Positions 43,300 to 51,861 of a stretch of 64,000 bases of DNA are shown here, one piece after another. Source of the stretch: CAVTHW01 sp963734625 (lineage in GTDB: Bacteria; Acidobacteriota; Terriglobia; Bryobacterales; Bryobacteraceae); assembly GCA_963734625.1 (NCBI GenBank), contig CAVTHW010000024.1, positions 1 to 64,000 of the forward strand, in the 5' to 3' direction. Position numbers and translations under genes: made by a program. The number at the start of each line of letters is the position of its first letter. The first letter of the stretch is position 1. Under the pieces are notes generated by a model. It had not been told where the DNA came from. It ran no database searches and saw only the letters and a program-made list of their open reading frames with translations.

Positions 43300-44226
43300 A
43301 TGGGACAGAAAGTACATCCTTACGGGTTTCGGCTCGGCTACACGAAGAACTGGCGCTCGCGCTGGTTCGCCAAGCACGATTACGCCAAGCTGCTCCACGA
43401 GGATCTGGCGCTGAAAGACTCGCTGCGGAACCGGCTGAAGGCGGCCGGAATCAGCTCGGTCGAGGTCGACCGGGCCGGCAACAAGCTGCGGGTGACGATC
43501 CGCACCTCGCGTCCCGGAATCATCATCGGGCGCAAGGGCGCCGAGATCGAGAAGCTCAAGCAGGAACTGGCGGGCCGCACCAAGCGGGACGTCTTCATCG
43601 ACATCCAGGAAGTCCACAAGCCGGAGCTGGACGCGCAGTTGGTGTCCGAGTCCATTGCGCTGCAACTGGAGAAGCGCGTGGCGTTCCGGCGGGCCATGCG
43701 GAAGGCGGTGGATTCGGCCCTGCGCTTCGGCTGCAAGGGAATCAAAGTGCGCGTATCGGGGCGGCTGAACGGCGCCGAGATCGCCCGCAGCGAGTGGTAT
43801 CTGCAAGGGCAGCTACCGTTGCACACGCTGCGCGCGGACATCGACTACGGCTTCAGCGAGGCGCGGACGACTTACGGAATCATCGGCGTGAAGACCTGGG
43901 TCTATAAGGGCGAGATCCTCGACGTGAACGCCCGGCCATCGCTGTTCGGCGAGCCCGAACCTCGCCGCATGCCGCCGCGGGACCGGGGCGGCCGCGATCG
44001 TGATCGTGACCGTGACCGAAGGGTTACTCCGCCGTCCGGCCCGCCCGTGCAGGCCGCGCCCGGCGAGCTGCCCCAGCCGGCGCGAGTGGCAGGGCCTATC
44101 GCGCCCCCGCTGATGCCGCCGCAGCAGCCGGCCTGGAAACAGGAAATCAAGCCGGAGACCCCGGCCGCCGCCGAGAGCCCCGCCGAAACGGAAAGCCCTG
44201 CCGGCGTCGACGCGGGGAAGGAATGA
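43300..44226 (+). CDS. rpsC: 30S ribosomal protein S3 with long low-complexity tail
   Basis: Residues 1-220 are ordinary S3: MGQKVHPYGFRLGYTKNWRS, the KH-domain GXXG in IIIGRKGAEIEKL, and the C-terminal domain ending GEILD. The protein then continues for about 80 residues with an alternating Arg-Asp run, a Pro-rich block and an acidic Ala/Glu end (308 residues in all, against about 210-235 usual). The frame and stop are clean, so the tail is probably real and disordered on the mRNA-entry side of the 30S. Confidence 0.96.
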   Translation: MGQKVHPYGFRLGYTKNWRSRWFAKHDYAKLLHEDLALKDSLRNRLKAAGISSVEVDRAGNKLRVTIRTSRPGIIIGRKGAEIEKLKQELAGRTKRDVFIDIQEVHKPELDAQLVSESIALQLEKRVAFRRAMRKAVDSALRFGCKGIKVRVSGRLNGAEIARSEWYLQGQLPLHTLRADIDYGFSEARTTYGIIGVKTWVYKGEILDVNARPSLFGEPEPRRMPPRDRGGRDRDRDRDRRVTPPSGPPVQAAPGELPQPARVAGPIAPPLMPPQQPAWKQEIKPETPAAAESPAETESPAGVDAGKE

Positions 44227-44230
44227 CGCC

Positions 44231-44647
44231 ATGTTGATGCCGAAGAAGGTCAAGTACAGGAAACAGCAGCGCGGGCGCATGAAAGGCAAGGCTTGGCGCG
44301 GCTCCGAGCTGGCTTTCGGCGACTTCGGGCTGAAGGCCCTGCGCTGCGGGTGGATCACCGACCGCCAGATCGAGGCCGCGCGCGTGGCGATGACCCGTTT
44401 CATCAAGCGCGGCGGCAAGGTCTGGATCCGTATGTTTCCGGACAAGCCCATCACGAAGAAACCGGCCGAAACCCGCATGGGGAAGGGCAAGGGCGCGCCG
44501 GAGCAGTGGGTGGTAGTGATCCGGCCCGGCAAAATTCTCTTCGAGATGGAAGGCGTCACGAAGATTGTGGCCGAGCAGGCTATGCAACTGGCCGCGGACA
44601 AACTGCCGCTGCCGTGCAAGCTGGTGTGGCGCCCCGGGATGGAGTGA
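44231..44647 (+). CDS. rplP: 50S ribosomal protein L16
   Basis: The 138-residue L16 near the A site reads MLMPKKVKYRKQQRGRMKG. The MLM start aligns with the MLQPKR start of other L16 proteins, so 44231 is preferred over the second ATG at 44237. It contains RMGKGKGAPEQWVVVIRPG, the typical loop. It starts 4 bp after rpsC. Confidence 0.98.
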   Translation: MLMPKKVKYRKQQRGRMKGKAWRGSELAFGDFGLKALRCGWITDRQIEAARVAMTRFIKRGGKVWIRMFPDKPITKKPAETRMGKGKGAPEQWVVVIRPGKILFEMEGVTKIVAEQAMQLAADKLPLPCKLVWRPGME

Positions 44648-44658
44648 GAGGAATTGCC

Positions 44659-44862
44659 ATGAGGGCCGAAAAAGTCAGAGACCTCGATAGCGCCGAACTT
44701 CAGACGCAACTGAAGGACATTAACGAGCAGATCTACCGGCTGCGCTTCCAGATGCGGATGGGCCAGATGGAAGGTCTGAAGAAGTACCGCGGCGTGCGCA
44801 AGGATCGCGCGCGATTGCTGACGATCCTGCACGAGCGGGAAACGGTGGCCGGGAAGGGCTGA
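44659..44862 (+). CDS. rpmC: 50S ribosomal protein L29
   Basis: A 67-residue two-helix protein at the tunnel exit, starting MRAEKVRDLDSAEL with QIYRLRFQMRMGQ in the first helix and the RARLLTIL end typical of L29. It begins 11 bp after rplP. Confidence 0.97.
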   Translation: MRAEKVRDLDSAELQTQLKDINEQIYRLRFQMRMGQMEGLKKYRGVRKDRARLLTILHERETVAGKG

Positions 44863-44869
44863 GATCAAG

Positions 44870-45199
44870 ATGAGCGAGCAAACCGAGAGCAGCCGGAAGA
44901 ACCAGAAGATCGGGCAGGTCGTGTCCACTAAGATGACGAAGACCATCGTGGTGGAGGTCTCCCGGCGCGTGTCTCACCCGTTCTACAAGCGGGTTGTGAC
45001 CCGGCGCAAGAAGTTCTACGCCCACGACGAGGAGAGCTCCGCCAAGCTGGGAGACACGGTGCGCATCGTCGAGTCGAGGCCGCTCAGCCGTCTGAAGCGG
45101 TGGCGCCTGGATGAGATCGTGCGGCGGGCCGCGCAGGTGAGCGTGGAGCCGGAGAATATCGATGTTCCGGCCTCGGCCGGCGGCAAGCGGGCGAAGTAG
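44870..45199 (+). CDS. rpsQ: 30S ribosomal protein S17 with C-terminal extension
   Basis: The core (about residues 10-90) is S17: KIGQVVSTKMTKTIVVEV, then RRKKFYAHDE and GDTVRIVESRPLSRLKRW. About 20 extra C-terminal residues end in a Lys/Arg tail, giving 109 in all (E. coli has 84). Confidence 0.97.
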   Translation: MSEQTESSRKNQKIGQVVSTKMTKTIVVEVSRRVSHPFYKRVVTRRKKFYAHDEESSAKLGDTVRIVESRPLSRLKRWRLDEIVRRAAQVSVEPENIDVPASAGGKRAK

Positions 45200-45223
45200 C
45201 GCTGGAGGCAACGGGAGAACGTC

Positions 45224-45592
45224 ATGATCGGAATGCGGACGATTTTGGAGGTCGCCGACAACAGCGGCGCTCGCAAGCTGGCATGCATCCTGCCGCGCGG
45301 AGGCGATCTGGGCCTGCGCGCCGGTTTGGGCGACGTGGTTACAGCCAGCGTGAAGGAGGCCGCTCCGGAGTCCGCGGTTAAGAAGGGAACGGTTGTGCGC
45401 TGCGTCATCGTGCGGATGCGCAAGGAAACCCGCCGCAAGGATGGGACCTACATCCGGTTCGATTCCAACGCCGCGGTGCTGATCAACGATGTCGGCGAGC
45501 CGGTCGGCACCCGCGTGTTCGGGCCCGTCGCCCGTGAACTCCGGGACAAGAAATTCATGAAGATCGTATCGCTCGCTCCGGAGGTGATCTGA
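45224..45592 (+). CDS. rplN: 50S ribosomal protein L14
   Basis: The 122-residue L14 lies on the subunit interface; the ribosome silencing factor RsfS binds it in other bacteria. It reads MIGMRTILEVADNSGARKL and ends MKIVSLAPEVI. Its TGA shares one base with the rplX ATG. Confidence 0.98.
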   Translation: MIGMRTILEVADNSGARKLACILPRGGDLGLRAGLGDVVTASVKEAAPESAVKKGTVVRCVIVRMRKETRRKDGTYIRFDSNAAVLINDVGEPVGTRVFGPVARELRDKKFMKIVSLAPEVI

Positions 45593-45963
45593 TGGCCAAG
45601 GGTCTTACGGGAATGCAGCGGGCCGGGCTGCCCAAGCGGATTCTGCTGAAGAGGAACGACATCGTCAAGGTGATGACCGGGCGCGACAAGGGCAAGACCG
45701 GGCGCGTGCTGAGCGTGAGCCGGGACAAGGGCAAGGCGCTGGTGGAGCACGTCATGATGGTCAAGCGCCACACTCGCCCCAACCCGGCCAAGCAGATCAA
45801 GGGCGGCATCGCCGAGCGGGAAGCGCCCATCGCCATTTCGAACCTGATGCTGGTCTGTCCGGCTTGCGGGCCGGTGCGGATCGCCCGCAAGGTGGAGACG
45901 GCGGCGGGCAAGACCCGGCGGGTGAGGGTTTGCCGGAAGTGCGGAGCGACGCTGGATAAGTAG
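45592..45963 (+). CDS. rplX: 50S ribosomal protein L24 with zinc-ribbon tail
   Basis: The 123-residue L24 starts assembly of the 50S. The KOW-type core has VKVMTGRDKGKTGRVL. The C-terminal part carries two CxxC pairs (CPACG, CRKCG), a zinc ribbon found in many L24 proteins but lost in E. coli. It overlaps rplN by one base. Confidence 0.97.
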   Translation: MAKGLTGMQRAGLPKRILLKRNDIVKVMTGRDKGKTGRVLSVSRDKGKALVEHVMMVKRHTRPNPAKQIKGGIAEREAPIAISNLMLVCPACGPVRIARKVETAAGKTRRVRVCRKCGATLDK

Positions 45964-45975
45964 CAGGGAAAGATT

Positions 45976-46518
45976 ATGGCAGCCAGGCTGAAAGAACATT
46001 ACAAAAACACGGTCGTACCGTCGCTGGTAAAGGAACTCGGCTATCGAAATTTAATGGCCGTGCCGAGACTCGAGAAGATCTCGGTCAACATCGGCCTCGG
46101 CGAGGCGACGCAGAATCCAAAGCTGCTGGACCCAGCGGTTAACGAACTGGCGCAGATCGCCGGCCAGAAGCCGGTCGTCACCAAGGCCAAGAAGTCGATC
46201 GCGGCTTTCAAGGTGCGGGCCGGCATGCCGATCGGCTGCATGGTGACGTTGCGTGGCGACCAGATGTACGAGTTTTTCGACCGGCTGGTAAACGTGACGC
46301 TGCCCCGCGTCAGGGACTTCCGCGGTCTTTCGACCAAGTCCTTCGACGGCCGCGGCAATTACACTCTGGGTGTCAAGGACCAGCTCATATTTCCGGAGAT
46401 CGACTACAACAAGGTCGACAAAATCAAAGGCATGAATATCTGTATCACCACGACGGCCAAGTCCGACGCCGAAGGGCTGGCGCTGCTCAAGAGTCTCGGC
46501 ATGCCGTTCCGCCAGTGA
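45976..46518 (+). CDS. rplE: 50S ribosomal protein L5
   Basis: The 180-residue L5 binds 5S rRNA. Typical segments are KISVNIGLGEA, GQKPVVTKAKKSIAAFKVR and DFRGLSTKSFDGRGNY. Length is standard. Confidence 0.98.
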   Translation: MAARLKEHYKNTVVPSLVKELGYRNLMAVPRLEKISVNIGLGEATQNPKLLDPAVNELAQIAGQKPVVTKAKKSIAAFKVRAGMPIGCMVTLRGDQMYEFFDRLVNVTLPRVRDFRGLSTKSFDGRGNYTLGVKDQLIFPEIDYNKVDKIKGMNICITTTAKSDAEGLALLKSLGMPFRQ

Positions 46519-46543
46519 GGGACAGGGAAAAGGGTAAGGACGC

Positions 46544-46753
46544 ATGGCCACTACCGCTAAAAAGGCTAGAGACCGCAAGTTACTGAAGGCCAAGAACGCC
46601 GGAACGCCAAAGCTCCGGTGCCGGCACCGCAACCGCTGCGGGCGTTGCGGCCGGCCGCGTGGATATATTCGCAAGTTCGATCTGTGCCGGATTTGTTTCC
46701 GCCAACTCGCGCTAGCCGGGGAGATTCCCGGCGTGACCAAGGCGAGCTGGTGA
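46544..46753 (+). CDS. rpsN: 30S ribosomal protein S14, zinc-binding type
   Basis: The 69 residues include CGRCGRPRGYIRKFDLCRIC, the two CxxC pairs that bind zinc in type Z S14. It is slightly longer than the usual 61 because of an N-terminal ATTAKKARDRK stretch. Confidence 0.97.
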   Translation: MATTAKKARDRKLLKAKNAGTPKLRCRHRNRCGRCGRPRGYIRKFDLCRICFRQLALAGEIPGVTKASW

Positions 46754-46772
46754 CGGGAAGGGAGAGGCGAGG

Positions 46773-47168
46773 ATGACATCGGACCCGATTGCCGACATGC
46801 TGACGCGAATCCGCAACGCCCTGACGGCGCGCCACCCCAAGGTGGATGTGCCCGCCAGCAAGATGAAAATGGACATTGCGCGCATCCTCAAAGAGGAAGG
46901 CTACATCGCGAATTACAAGCTGGCCGAGGAAGGCGTGAGGCGGACCATAAAGATCTACCTGAAGTACACGCCCGAGGCGAGCTCGGTAATCTCCAAGCTA
47001 GAGCGGATCTCGAAGCCGGGGTGCCGGGTATATGTGGGGCGCAAGGAGATCCCGCGCGTCCTCGGCGGACTGGGCATCAACATACTGACCACGCCCCGCG
47101 GCGTGATGACCGGGCGCAAGGCGCACAGAGAGGGCGTTGGCGGAGAGCTTCTCTGCCAGGTCTGGTGA
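46773..47168 (+). CDS. rpsH: 30S ribosomal protein S8
   Basis: The 131-residue S8 is a central 16S rRNA binder and regulates the spc operon in E. coli. It begins TSDPIADMLTRIRNAL and ends GGELLCQVW, both signature ends. It lies 11 bp before rplF. Confidence 0.98.
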   Translation: MTSDPIADMLTRIRNALTARHPKVDVPASKMKMDIARILKEEGYIANYKLAEEGVRRTIKIYLKYTPEASSVISKLERISKPGCRVYVGRKEIPRVLGGLGINILTTPRGVMTGRKAHREGVGGELLCQVW

Positions 47169-47179
47169 GGACTTGAGCC

Positions 47180-47716
47180 ATGTCAAGAATTGGTAACAAA
47201 CCCATCCCTCTGCCCGCCGGCGTCAAGGTGCGGATCGGGGAGCAGCTTCTGGTTGAGGGCCCCAAGGGGAAACTGTCGGTTCCCGTTCCGGCGGGCATCG
47301 AGGTCCTCCAGTCGGACTCGATCCTGCACGTGACCCGCAAGGGCGATGAACACGCCGCGCTGCACGGATTGACCCGGGCGCTGGCGGCCAACGCCGTGCA
47401 GGGGGTCTCCGTCGGCTTCGTCAAGGAATTAGACATTGTCGGTATCGGTTACCGCGCCGACGTCAAGGCGCGGATCGTGACCATCACCCTGGGCTTCTCG
47501 CACCCGATCGAACTACTGCTGCCGGAGGGCGTGGACATCAAGATCGACAAGCAGACGCATCTGGTAGTCAGTGGCGCTGACAGGCAGGCGGTGGGCCAGG
47601 TCTCGGCCAATCTCCGGGCGTTGCGCCCGCCCGATCCGTACAAGAACAAGGGCGTGCGCTACACCGGCGAGAAGCTGCGGAAGAAGGTGGGCAAGACCGG
47701 AGCGGGGGCGAAATGA
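47180..47716 (+). CDS. rplF: 50S ribosomal protein L6
   Basis: The 178-residue L6 has the double fold, starting MSRIGNKPIPLPAGVKV and carrying the C-terminal signature PDPYKNKGVRYTGE. It overlaps rplR by 4 bp (ATGA). Confidence 0.98.
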   Translation: MSRIGNKPIPLPAGVKVRIGEQLLVEGPKGKLSVPVPAGIEVLQSDSILHVTRKGDEHAALHGLTRALAANAVQGVSVGFVKELDIVGIGYRADVKARIVTITLGFSHPIELLLPEGVDIKIDKQTHLVVSGADRQAVGQVSANLRALRPPDPYKNKGVRYTGEKLRKKVGKTGAGAK

Positions 47717-48075
47717 TCCAGCCGACTTCCAAGAATGAAATTCGCATTCGAATTCACCGGCGTATCCGCCGCAAGGTGAAGGGCAGCGAAGAGCGCCCGC
47801 GGCTCTGCGTATTTCGAACGTTGAAGCACATCTATGCGCAGGTCGTCGACGACGGACAAGGGCGGACGCTGGTGGCGGCTTCCTCCAACGAGGAGGGCTC
47901 GGACCGGGCCAGCGGCGGCAATCTCGCCGGCGCCAAGGCTGTCGGACGGCTGATCGCCGAACGGGCCCAGGCCAAGGGGATCAAAACGGTGGTTTTCGAT
48001 CGCGGGGGCTATATCTACCACGGGCGGGTCAAAGCGCTCGCCGAAGCCGCACGCGAGGCAGGATTGGAGTTCTAG
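47713..48075 (+). CDS. rplR: 50S ribosomal protein L18
   Basis: The 120-residue 5S rRNA-binding L18 has RIRRKVKGSEERPRLCVFR, the signature RPRLxVxRS-type strand, and FDRGGYIYHGRVKALAEAAR at the C-terminal end. It overlaps the rplF stop. Confidence 0.97.
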   Translation: MIQPTSKNEIRIRIHRRIRRKVKGSEERPRLCVFRTLKHIYAQVVDDGQGRTLVAASSNEEGSDRASGGNLAGAKAVGRLIAERAQAKGIKTVVFDRGGYIYHGRVKALAEAAREAGLEF

Positions 48076-48079
48076 GCGC

Positions 48080-48595
48080 ATGGCAGCCATACCCACAGAG
48101 AAACGCTTGAATCCGCAAGGCCTGAACCTCAAGGAACAGGTCGTTGCCATCAACCGCGTGACCAAGGTCGTCAAGGGCGGCAAGAATCTCAGCTTTTCCG
48201 CGCTGGTTGTGGTCGGCGATCCCGAGGCCAAGGTAGTCGGCTTCGGCACCGGCAAGGCGCGCGAGGTTCCGGCCGCTATCAAGAAGGGCATCGAGGCGGC
48301 CAAGAAGAACCTGCGCAAGGTCAACGTATTGCCGACCACGATCGCGCACATCGTGCTGGGCCGCTTCGGCAGCGGCATGGTGCTGCTGAAGCCGGCGCCG
48401 GAAGGCACGGGCGTCATCGCCGGCGGGCCGGTGCGGGCCGTCATTCAGGCGGCCGGTATTCCCAACGTACTGACCAAGTCCATCGGCTCGCACAACCCGC
48501 ACAACGTGGTGCGGGCGACCCTGGACGCGCTGGGGCAGCTTCGGGACCGCCAGGCCGTGGCCGACATGCGCGGAATCGCATTGGAGAAAATGTAG
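48080..48595 (+). CDS. rpsE: 30S ribosomal protein S5
   Basis: The 171-residue S5 shapes the mRNA entry channel and decoding fidelity. It includes NLKEQVVAINRVTKVVKGGK and the GTGVIAGGPVRAV segment. It lies 4 bp after rplR. Confidence 0.98.
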   Translation: MAAIPTEKRLNPQGLNLKEQVVAINRVTKVVKGGKNLSFSALVVVGDPEAKVVGFGTGKAREVPAAIKKGIEAAKKNLRKVNVLPTTIAHIVLGRFGSGMVLLKPAPEGTGVIAGGPVRAVIQAAGIPNVLTKSIGSHNPHNVVRATLDALGQLRDRQAVADMRGIALEKM

Positions 48596-48631
48596 GGGAG
48601 CGCCCGGGGCGCCCCTTCCGGAATTAGGCAT

Positions 48632-48814
48632 ATGGCCGAGAAAATGATCAGAATCAAGCTGGTGCGCAGCCCGATTTGCGCTCCCGACAAGCACAAGAGG
48701 ATCGTCCGCGCGCTGGGGCTTCGCAAGCTGAATCGGGTCGTTGAGAAGCCGGACACTCCCGCGTTTCGCGGCATGGTGGCGAAGATCCCGCACCTGCTGG
48801 CGTTGGCGGAGTAA
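48632..48814 (+). CDS. rpmD: 50S ribosomal protein L30
   Basis: A 60-residue L30 with IRIKLVRSPICAPDKHKRIV and LGLRKLNRVVEKPDTP. It is the usual partner between rpsE and rplO. Confidence 0.96.
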   Translation: MAEKMIRIKLVRSPICAPDKHKRIVRALGLRKLNRVVEKPDTPAFRGMVAKIPHLLALAE

Positions 48815-48827
48815 GGAAGCGACCGAT

Positions 48828-49280
48828 ATGAATTTGAGCCAGTTGAAACCTCCGGCGGGGCAAAAGAAAGCCAAGCGGCGAATCGGCCGCGGAATGGGTT
48901 CCGGGCGCGGCAAGACCGCGGGCCGGGGATCCAAGGGCCAGCGCGCCATCAGCGGCTTCAGCCTGATGCGGGGCTTCGAGGGCGGCCAGATGCCGCTCCA
49001 CCGGCGCATGCCCAAGCGCGGCTTTACCAACATCTTCCGGAAGGAGTTCGCGGTGGTCAACGTGGGCCGCCTGGACAAACTGGAGGGCGACGTCTTCGAC
49101 CCCGCCGGGCTGATGGCCACGGGCGTGGTCAAGAAGCTGCGCAGCGGGCTGAAGATTCTGGGCTCCGGCGAGTTGACGCGCAAGATCACGGTGCAGGCGC
49201 ACGTGTTCTCCGAGTCAGCGCTTAAGAAGATCGAGGCTGCCGGCGGCAAGGCGGAAGTGATCGGGAGCGGCGCCAAGTAG
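48828..49280 (+). CDS. rplO: 50S ribosomal protein L15
   Basis: The 150-residue L15 runs from ATG 48828 (MNLSQLKPPAGQKKAKRR). An upstream in-frame start at 48741 would overlap rpmD and is rejected. The RIGRGMGSGRGKTAGRG block and the C-terminal KIEAAGGKAE are diagnostic. Confidence 0.97.
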   Translation: MNLSQLKPPAGQKKAKRRIGRGMGSGRGKTAGRGSKGQRAISGFSLMRGFEGGQMPLHRRMPKRGFTNIFRKEFAVVNVGRLDKLEGDVFDPAGLMATGVVKKLRSGLKILGSGELTRKITVQAHVFSESALKKIEAAGGKAEVIGSGAK

Positions 49281-49298
49281 CGGGGAGGCGAACGCGTT

Positions 49299-50699
49299 AT
49301 GAACAAGTTCTTCGAGGCCGTCGCCAACGTTTTCCGGATTCCGGACCTTCGCAAGCGGGTTCTGTTCACGCTCGCCATGCTGGCGGTCTACCGGATCGGA
49401 GGGCACATTCCCACGCCGGGGATCAATACCCGCGCTCTGGAGGAATTCTTCAACCAGAACCAGGGGACGGTATTCGGCTTCATCGATTTGTTCTCGGGCG
49501 GCATGTTCCGAAGGCTGACGATCTTTGCCCTGGGGATCATGCCATACATCACCGCCTCGATTATTCTGCAATTGCTGACGGTGGTGATCCCAACTCTGGA
49601 GAAGCTCCAGAAAGAGGGAGAACTGGGGCGGCGCAAGATCACGCAGTGGACCAGATACCTGACCGTGGGCTTGGCCCTGGCCCAGTCGTTCGGCATCGCC
49701 ACCGCCCTGCAGGGCAGCGGTGGCGGCTTCGTACTCAACCCGGGTATCAGCTTCGTCATGATGACCATGCTGACCCTGACCACGGGCACGGCGTTTATCA
49801 TGTGGCTGGGCGAGCAGATCAGCGACCGCGGCATCGGCAACGGCATGTCCCTGATCATCTTCGCGGGCATTGTGGTCGGCTTGCCGAATGCCGCCGCCAG
49901 TTTCTGGACGAACCTGTTCGTCACCCGGCAGTGGAACGCCTTTCACGTCATCATCATTCTCGTCTTCATGATCCTGGTGACGGGCTTCATCGTGCTGGTG
50001 GAGCGGGGCGAGCGCCGGATTCCGGTGCAGTACGCCAAGCGCGTGGTGGGCCGCCGGACGATGGGTGGCCAGAGCACTCACCTGCCGCTCAAGGTGAACG
50101 CCGGCGGCGTGATCCCTCCGATCTTTGCCTCATCGATCCTGGCGTTTCCACAGACACTCTTGATCGTACCCGCCGTGAGGGACAATGCCTGGCTGAGCGG
50201 CATGTTGGGCGCGCTTGGTCCGCGCGAGCCGCTGTACGCAGTGCTCTTCGTGGTGGGCATCATTTTCTTCTGTTTCTTTTACGTGTCGATCATTTTCAAC
50301 CCGAATGAGGCGGCCGACAACATGCGCAAGTACGGCGGCTTCATCCCCGGCATCCGGCCCGGCAAAAACACCGCCGAGTACATGAACACGATTTTGACCA
50401 AGATCACGGTGGTGGGGGGGCTCTATCTCTCGGTGCTTTGCCTGATCCCGCAGATCATGATGTCGGGGATCGCCTTGCAGCATCTGCCCTTGGTCGGGAA
50501 CTGGATTGACACGTACTTCCCCCGGTGGCTCCTTGACGGCCTGGGGGTCACGTTCTATTTCGGCGGCACGAGCTTGCTGATCGTCGTGGGTGTCGCCATG
50601 GACACGGTGAATCAGATTGAGGCGCAGTTGGTCATGCGCCACTACGAGGGCTTTACCCCGCGTTCGGGGCGGATTCGGGGGAGGCGGAGCGTTTTTTAG
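49299..50699 (+). CDS. secY: SecY protein-conducting channel subunit
   Basis: The 466-residue, ten-helix channel works with SecA, whose gene is at 60968. N-terminal VFRIPDLRKRVLFTLAML, the plug region GLFSGG-like IDLFSGGMFRRL, and the cytoplasmic loop Arg cluster RRIPVQYAKRVVGRR are visible. The C terminus ends RSGRIRGRRSVF. In many bacteria adk follows secY; here map follows directly (18 bp). Confidence 0.98.
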   Translation: MNKFFEAVANVFRIPDLRKRVLFTLAMLAVYRIGGHIPTPGINTRALEEFFNQNQGTVFGFIDLFSGGMFRRLTIFALGIMPYITASIILQLLTVVIPTLEKLQKEGELGRRKITQWTRYLTVGLALAQSFGIATALQGSGGGFVLNPGISFVMMTMLTLTTGTAFIMWLGEQISDRGIGNGMSLIIFAGIVVGLPNAAASFWTNLFVTRQWNAFHVIIILVFMILVTGFIVLVERGERRIPVQYAKRVVGRRTMGGQSTHLPLKVNAGGVIPPIFASSILAFPQTLLIVPAVRDNAWLSGMLGALGPREPLYAVLFVVGIIFFCFFYVSIIFNPNEAADNMRKYGGFIPGIRPGKNTAEYMNTILTKITVVGGLYLSVLCLIPQIMMSGIALQHLPLVGNWIDTYFPRWLLDGLGVTFYFGGTSLLIVVGVAMDTVNQIEAQLVMRHYEGFTPRSGRIRGRRSVF

Positions 50700-50717
50700 A
50701 ACAAGGGCTTCGATCCG

Positions 50718-51488
50718 ATGATCGTCCGCAAGAGTCCTGGGGACTTGGAGAAGATGCGCCGCAGCGGCCTTCTGGTGTGGAAGGTCCTGGAAGAGCTGAG
50801 GGGCATGGTTCAGGAAGGCGTGACGACCCTGGAGCTAGAGGAGACCGCGGTCAGGATGATCCGGGAAGCCGGCGCCAGGCCGGCGTTCAAGGGGTATTAT
50901 GTGCCGGCTGTCGGAGCGGCGTATCCCTTCGTGCTATGCACCTCGGTGAACGATGAGGTGGTGCACGGGATGCCCTCGGCCGGGAGAGTGTTGAAGAAGG
51001 GGGACGTTGTCTCCATCGATACGGGCGTTTCGCTCGACGGGTTTTACGGAGATGCGGCGGTTACGGTTCCGGTTGGAGAGGTAGATCCGAAAACCGGGCG
51101 GCTGCTGGAAGTTACGCGGGAGGCTTTGGATCTGGCGATTGAGCAAATGAGACCGGGCAACCGGCTGTTCGATATCTCGGGCGTTATCGAGAAGCACGTG
51201 GTTTCAAACGGCTTCTCGGTGGTTCGGGATTATGTCGGGCACGGTATCGGGAGCAAGCTTCACGAGGAGCCACAGGTTCCGAACTACGTGGATCGCAAGA
51301 ATGAGAACCCGCGGTTGAAGGAAGGCATGGTGCTGGCGATCGAGCCGATGGTGAACGCCGGGCGTCCCGAGACCCGGGTTCTCGCCGACCGCTGGACGGC
51401 GGTCACCAGGGACGGCTCGTATTCGGCGCACTTCGAGCACAGCGTGGCGGTCACGCCCGATGGAGCGTGGGTGCTGACGCGGCCGTGA
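50718..51488 (+). CDS. map: Methionine aminopeptidase type I
   Basis: The 256-residue metalloprotease removes initiator Met. The five metal ligands sit in their motifs: SIDTGVSLDGFYGDAA (two Asp), VGHGIGSKLHEEP (His), VLAIEPMVN (Glu) and HFEHSVAVT (Glu). It lacks the N-terminal zinc finger of some types. It sits between secY and infA. Confidence 0.97.
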   Translation: MIVRKSPGDLEKMRRSGLLVWKVLEELRGMVQEGVTTLELEETAVRMIREAGARPAFKGYYVPAVGAAYPFVLCTSVNDEVVHGMPSAGRVLKKGDVVSIDTGVSLDGFYGDAAVTVPVGEVDPKTGRLLEVTREALDLAIEQMRPGNRLFDISGVIEKHVVSNGFSVVRDYVGHGIGSKLHEEPQVPNYVDRKNENPRLKEGMVLAIEPMVNAGRPETRVLADRWTAVTRDGSYSAHFEHSVAVTPDGAWVLTRP

Positions 51489-51497
51489 AGGGGATGA

Positions 51498-51728
51498 GTG
51501 GAGCAGCGGAGCCGCAAGGGCGAGCAGGTGGAGGCGACCGTGATCGAGTTGCTGCCCAACGCGGCCTGGCGGGTGGAGTTGGACAGCCGGGCGCTGGCGG
51601 TGGCGCACGCGGCCGGCGCAACGAAGACCAACTTCGTTCGCGTCAGATTGAAGGACAGAGTCTTGGTGGAGCTTTCGCCGCACGACAAGACGCGCGGCAG
51701 GATCGTGAAGCTCCTGAGGAAAGGATGA
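51498..51728 (+). CDS. infA: Translation initiation factor IF-1 (diverged)
   Basis: The 76-residue OB fold starts at GTG 51498. The core VEATVIELLPNAAWRVELD and VELSPHDKTRGRIVKL match IF-1. The middle loop departs from consensus: KTNFVRVRLKD stands where others have MRKNxIRILxGD. The start has only weak ribosome-binding potential, so coupling to map is likely. Confidence 0.92.
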   Translation: MEQRSRKGEQVEATVIELLPNAAWRVELDSRALAVAHAAGATKTNFVRVRLKDRVLVELSPHDKTRGRIVKLLRKG

Positions 51729-51735
51729 CCTGGTT

Positions 51736-51849
51736 GTGAAAGTACGGGCGTCAGTGAAAAAGATCTGCGACAAGTGCAAGGTGATCCGCCGCTACGGCGT
51801 GGTGCGGGTCATTTGCACCAACCCGAAGCACAAGCAGCGGCAGGGATAG
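51736..51849 (+). CDS. rpmJ: 50S ribosomal protein L36
   Basis: A 37-residue gene starting at GTG 51736. It reads KVRASVKKICDKCKVIRRYG, followed by RVICTNPKHKQRQG. Cys at 11, 14 and 27 and His at 32 make the zinc-binding (C+) form. It is 7 bp after infA, the standard place. Confidence 0.95.
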   Translation: MKVRASVKKICDKCKVIRRYGVVRVICTNPKHKQRQG

Positions 51850-51861
51850 CGGGAGGTTTCT

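Noticed and set aside
48741..48827. Upstream start for rplO
   Set aside because: It would overlap rpmD and add a non-L15 Arg/Trp-rich stretch; ATG 48828 gives the family N terminus.
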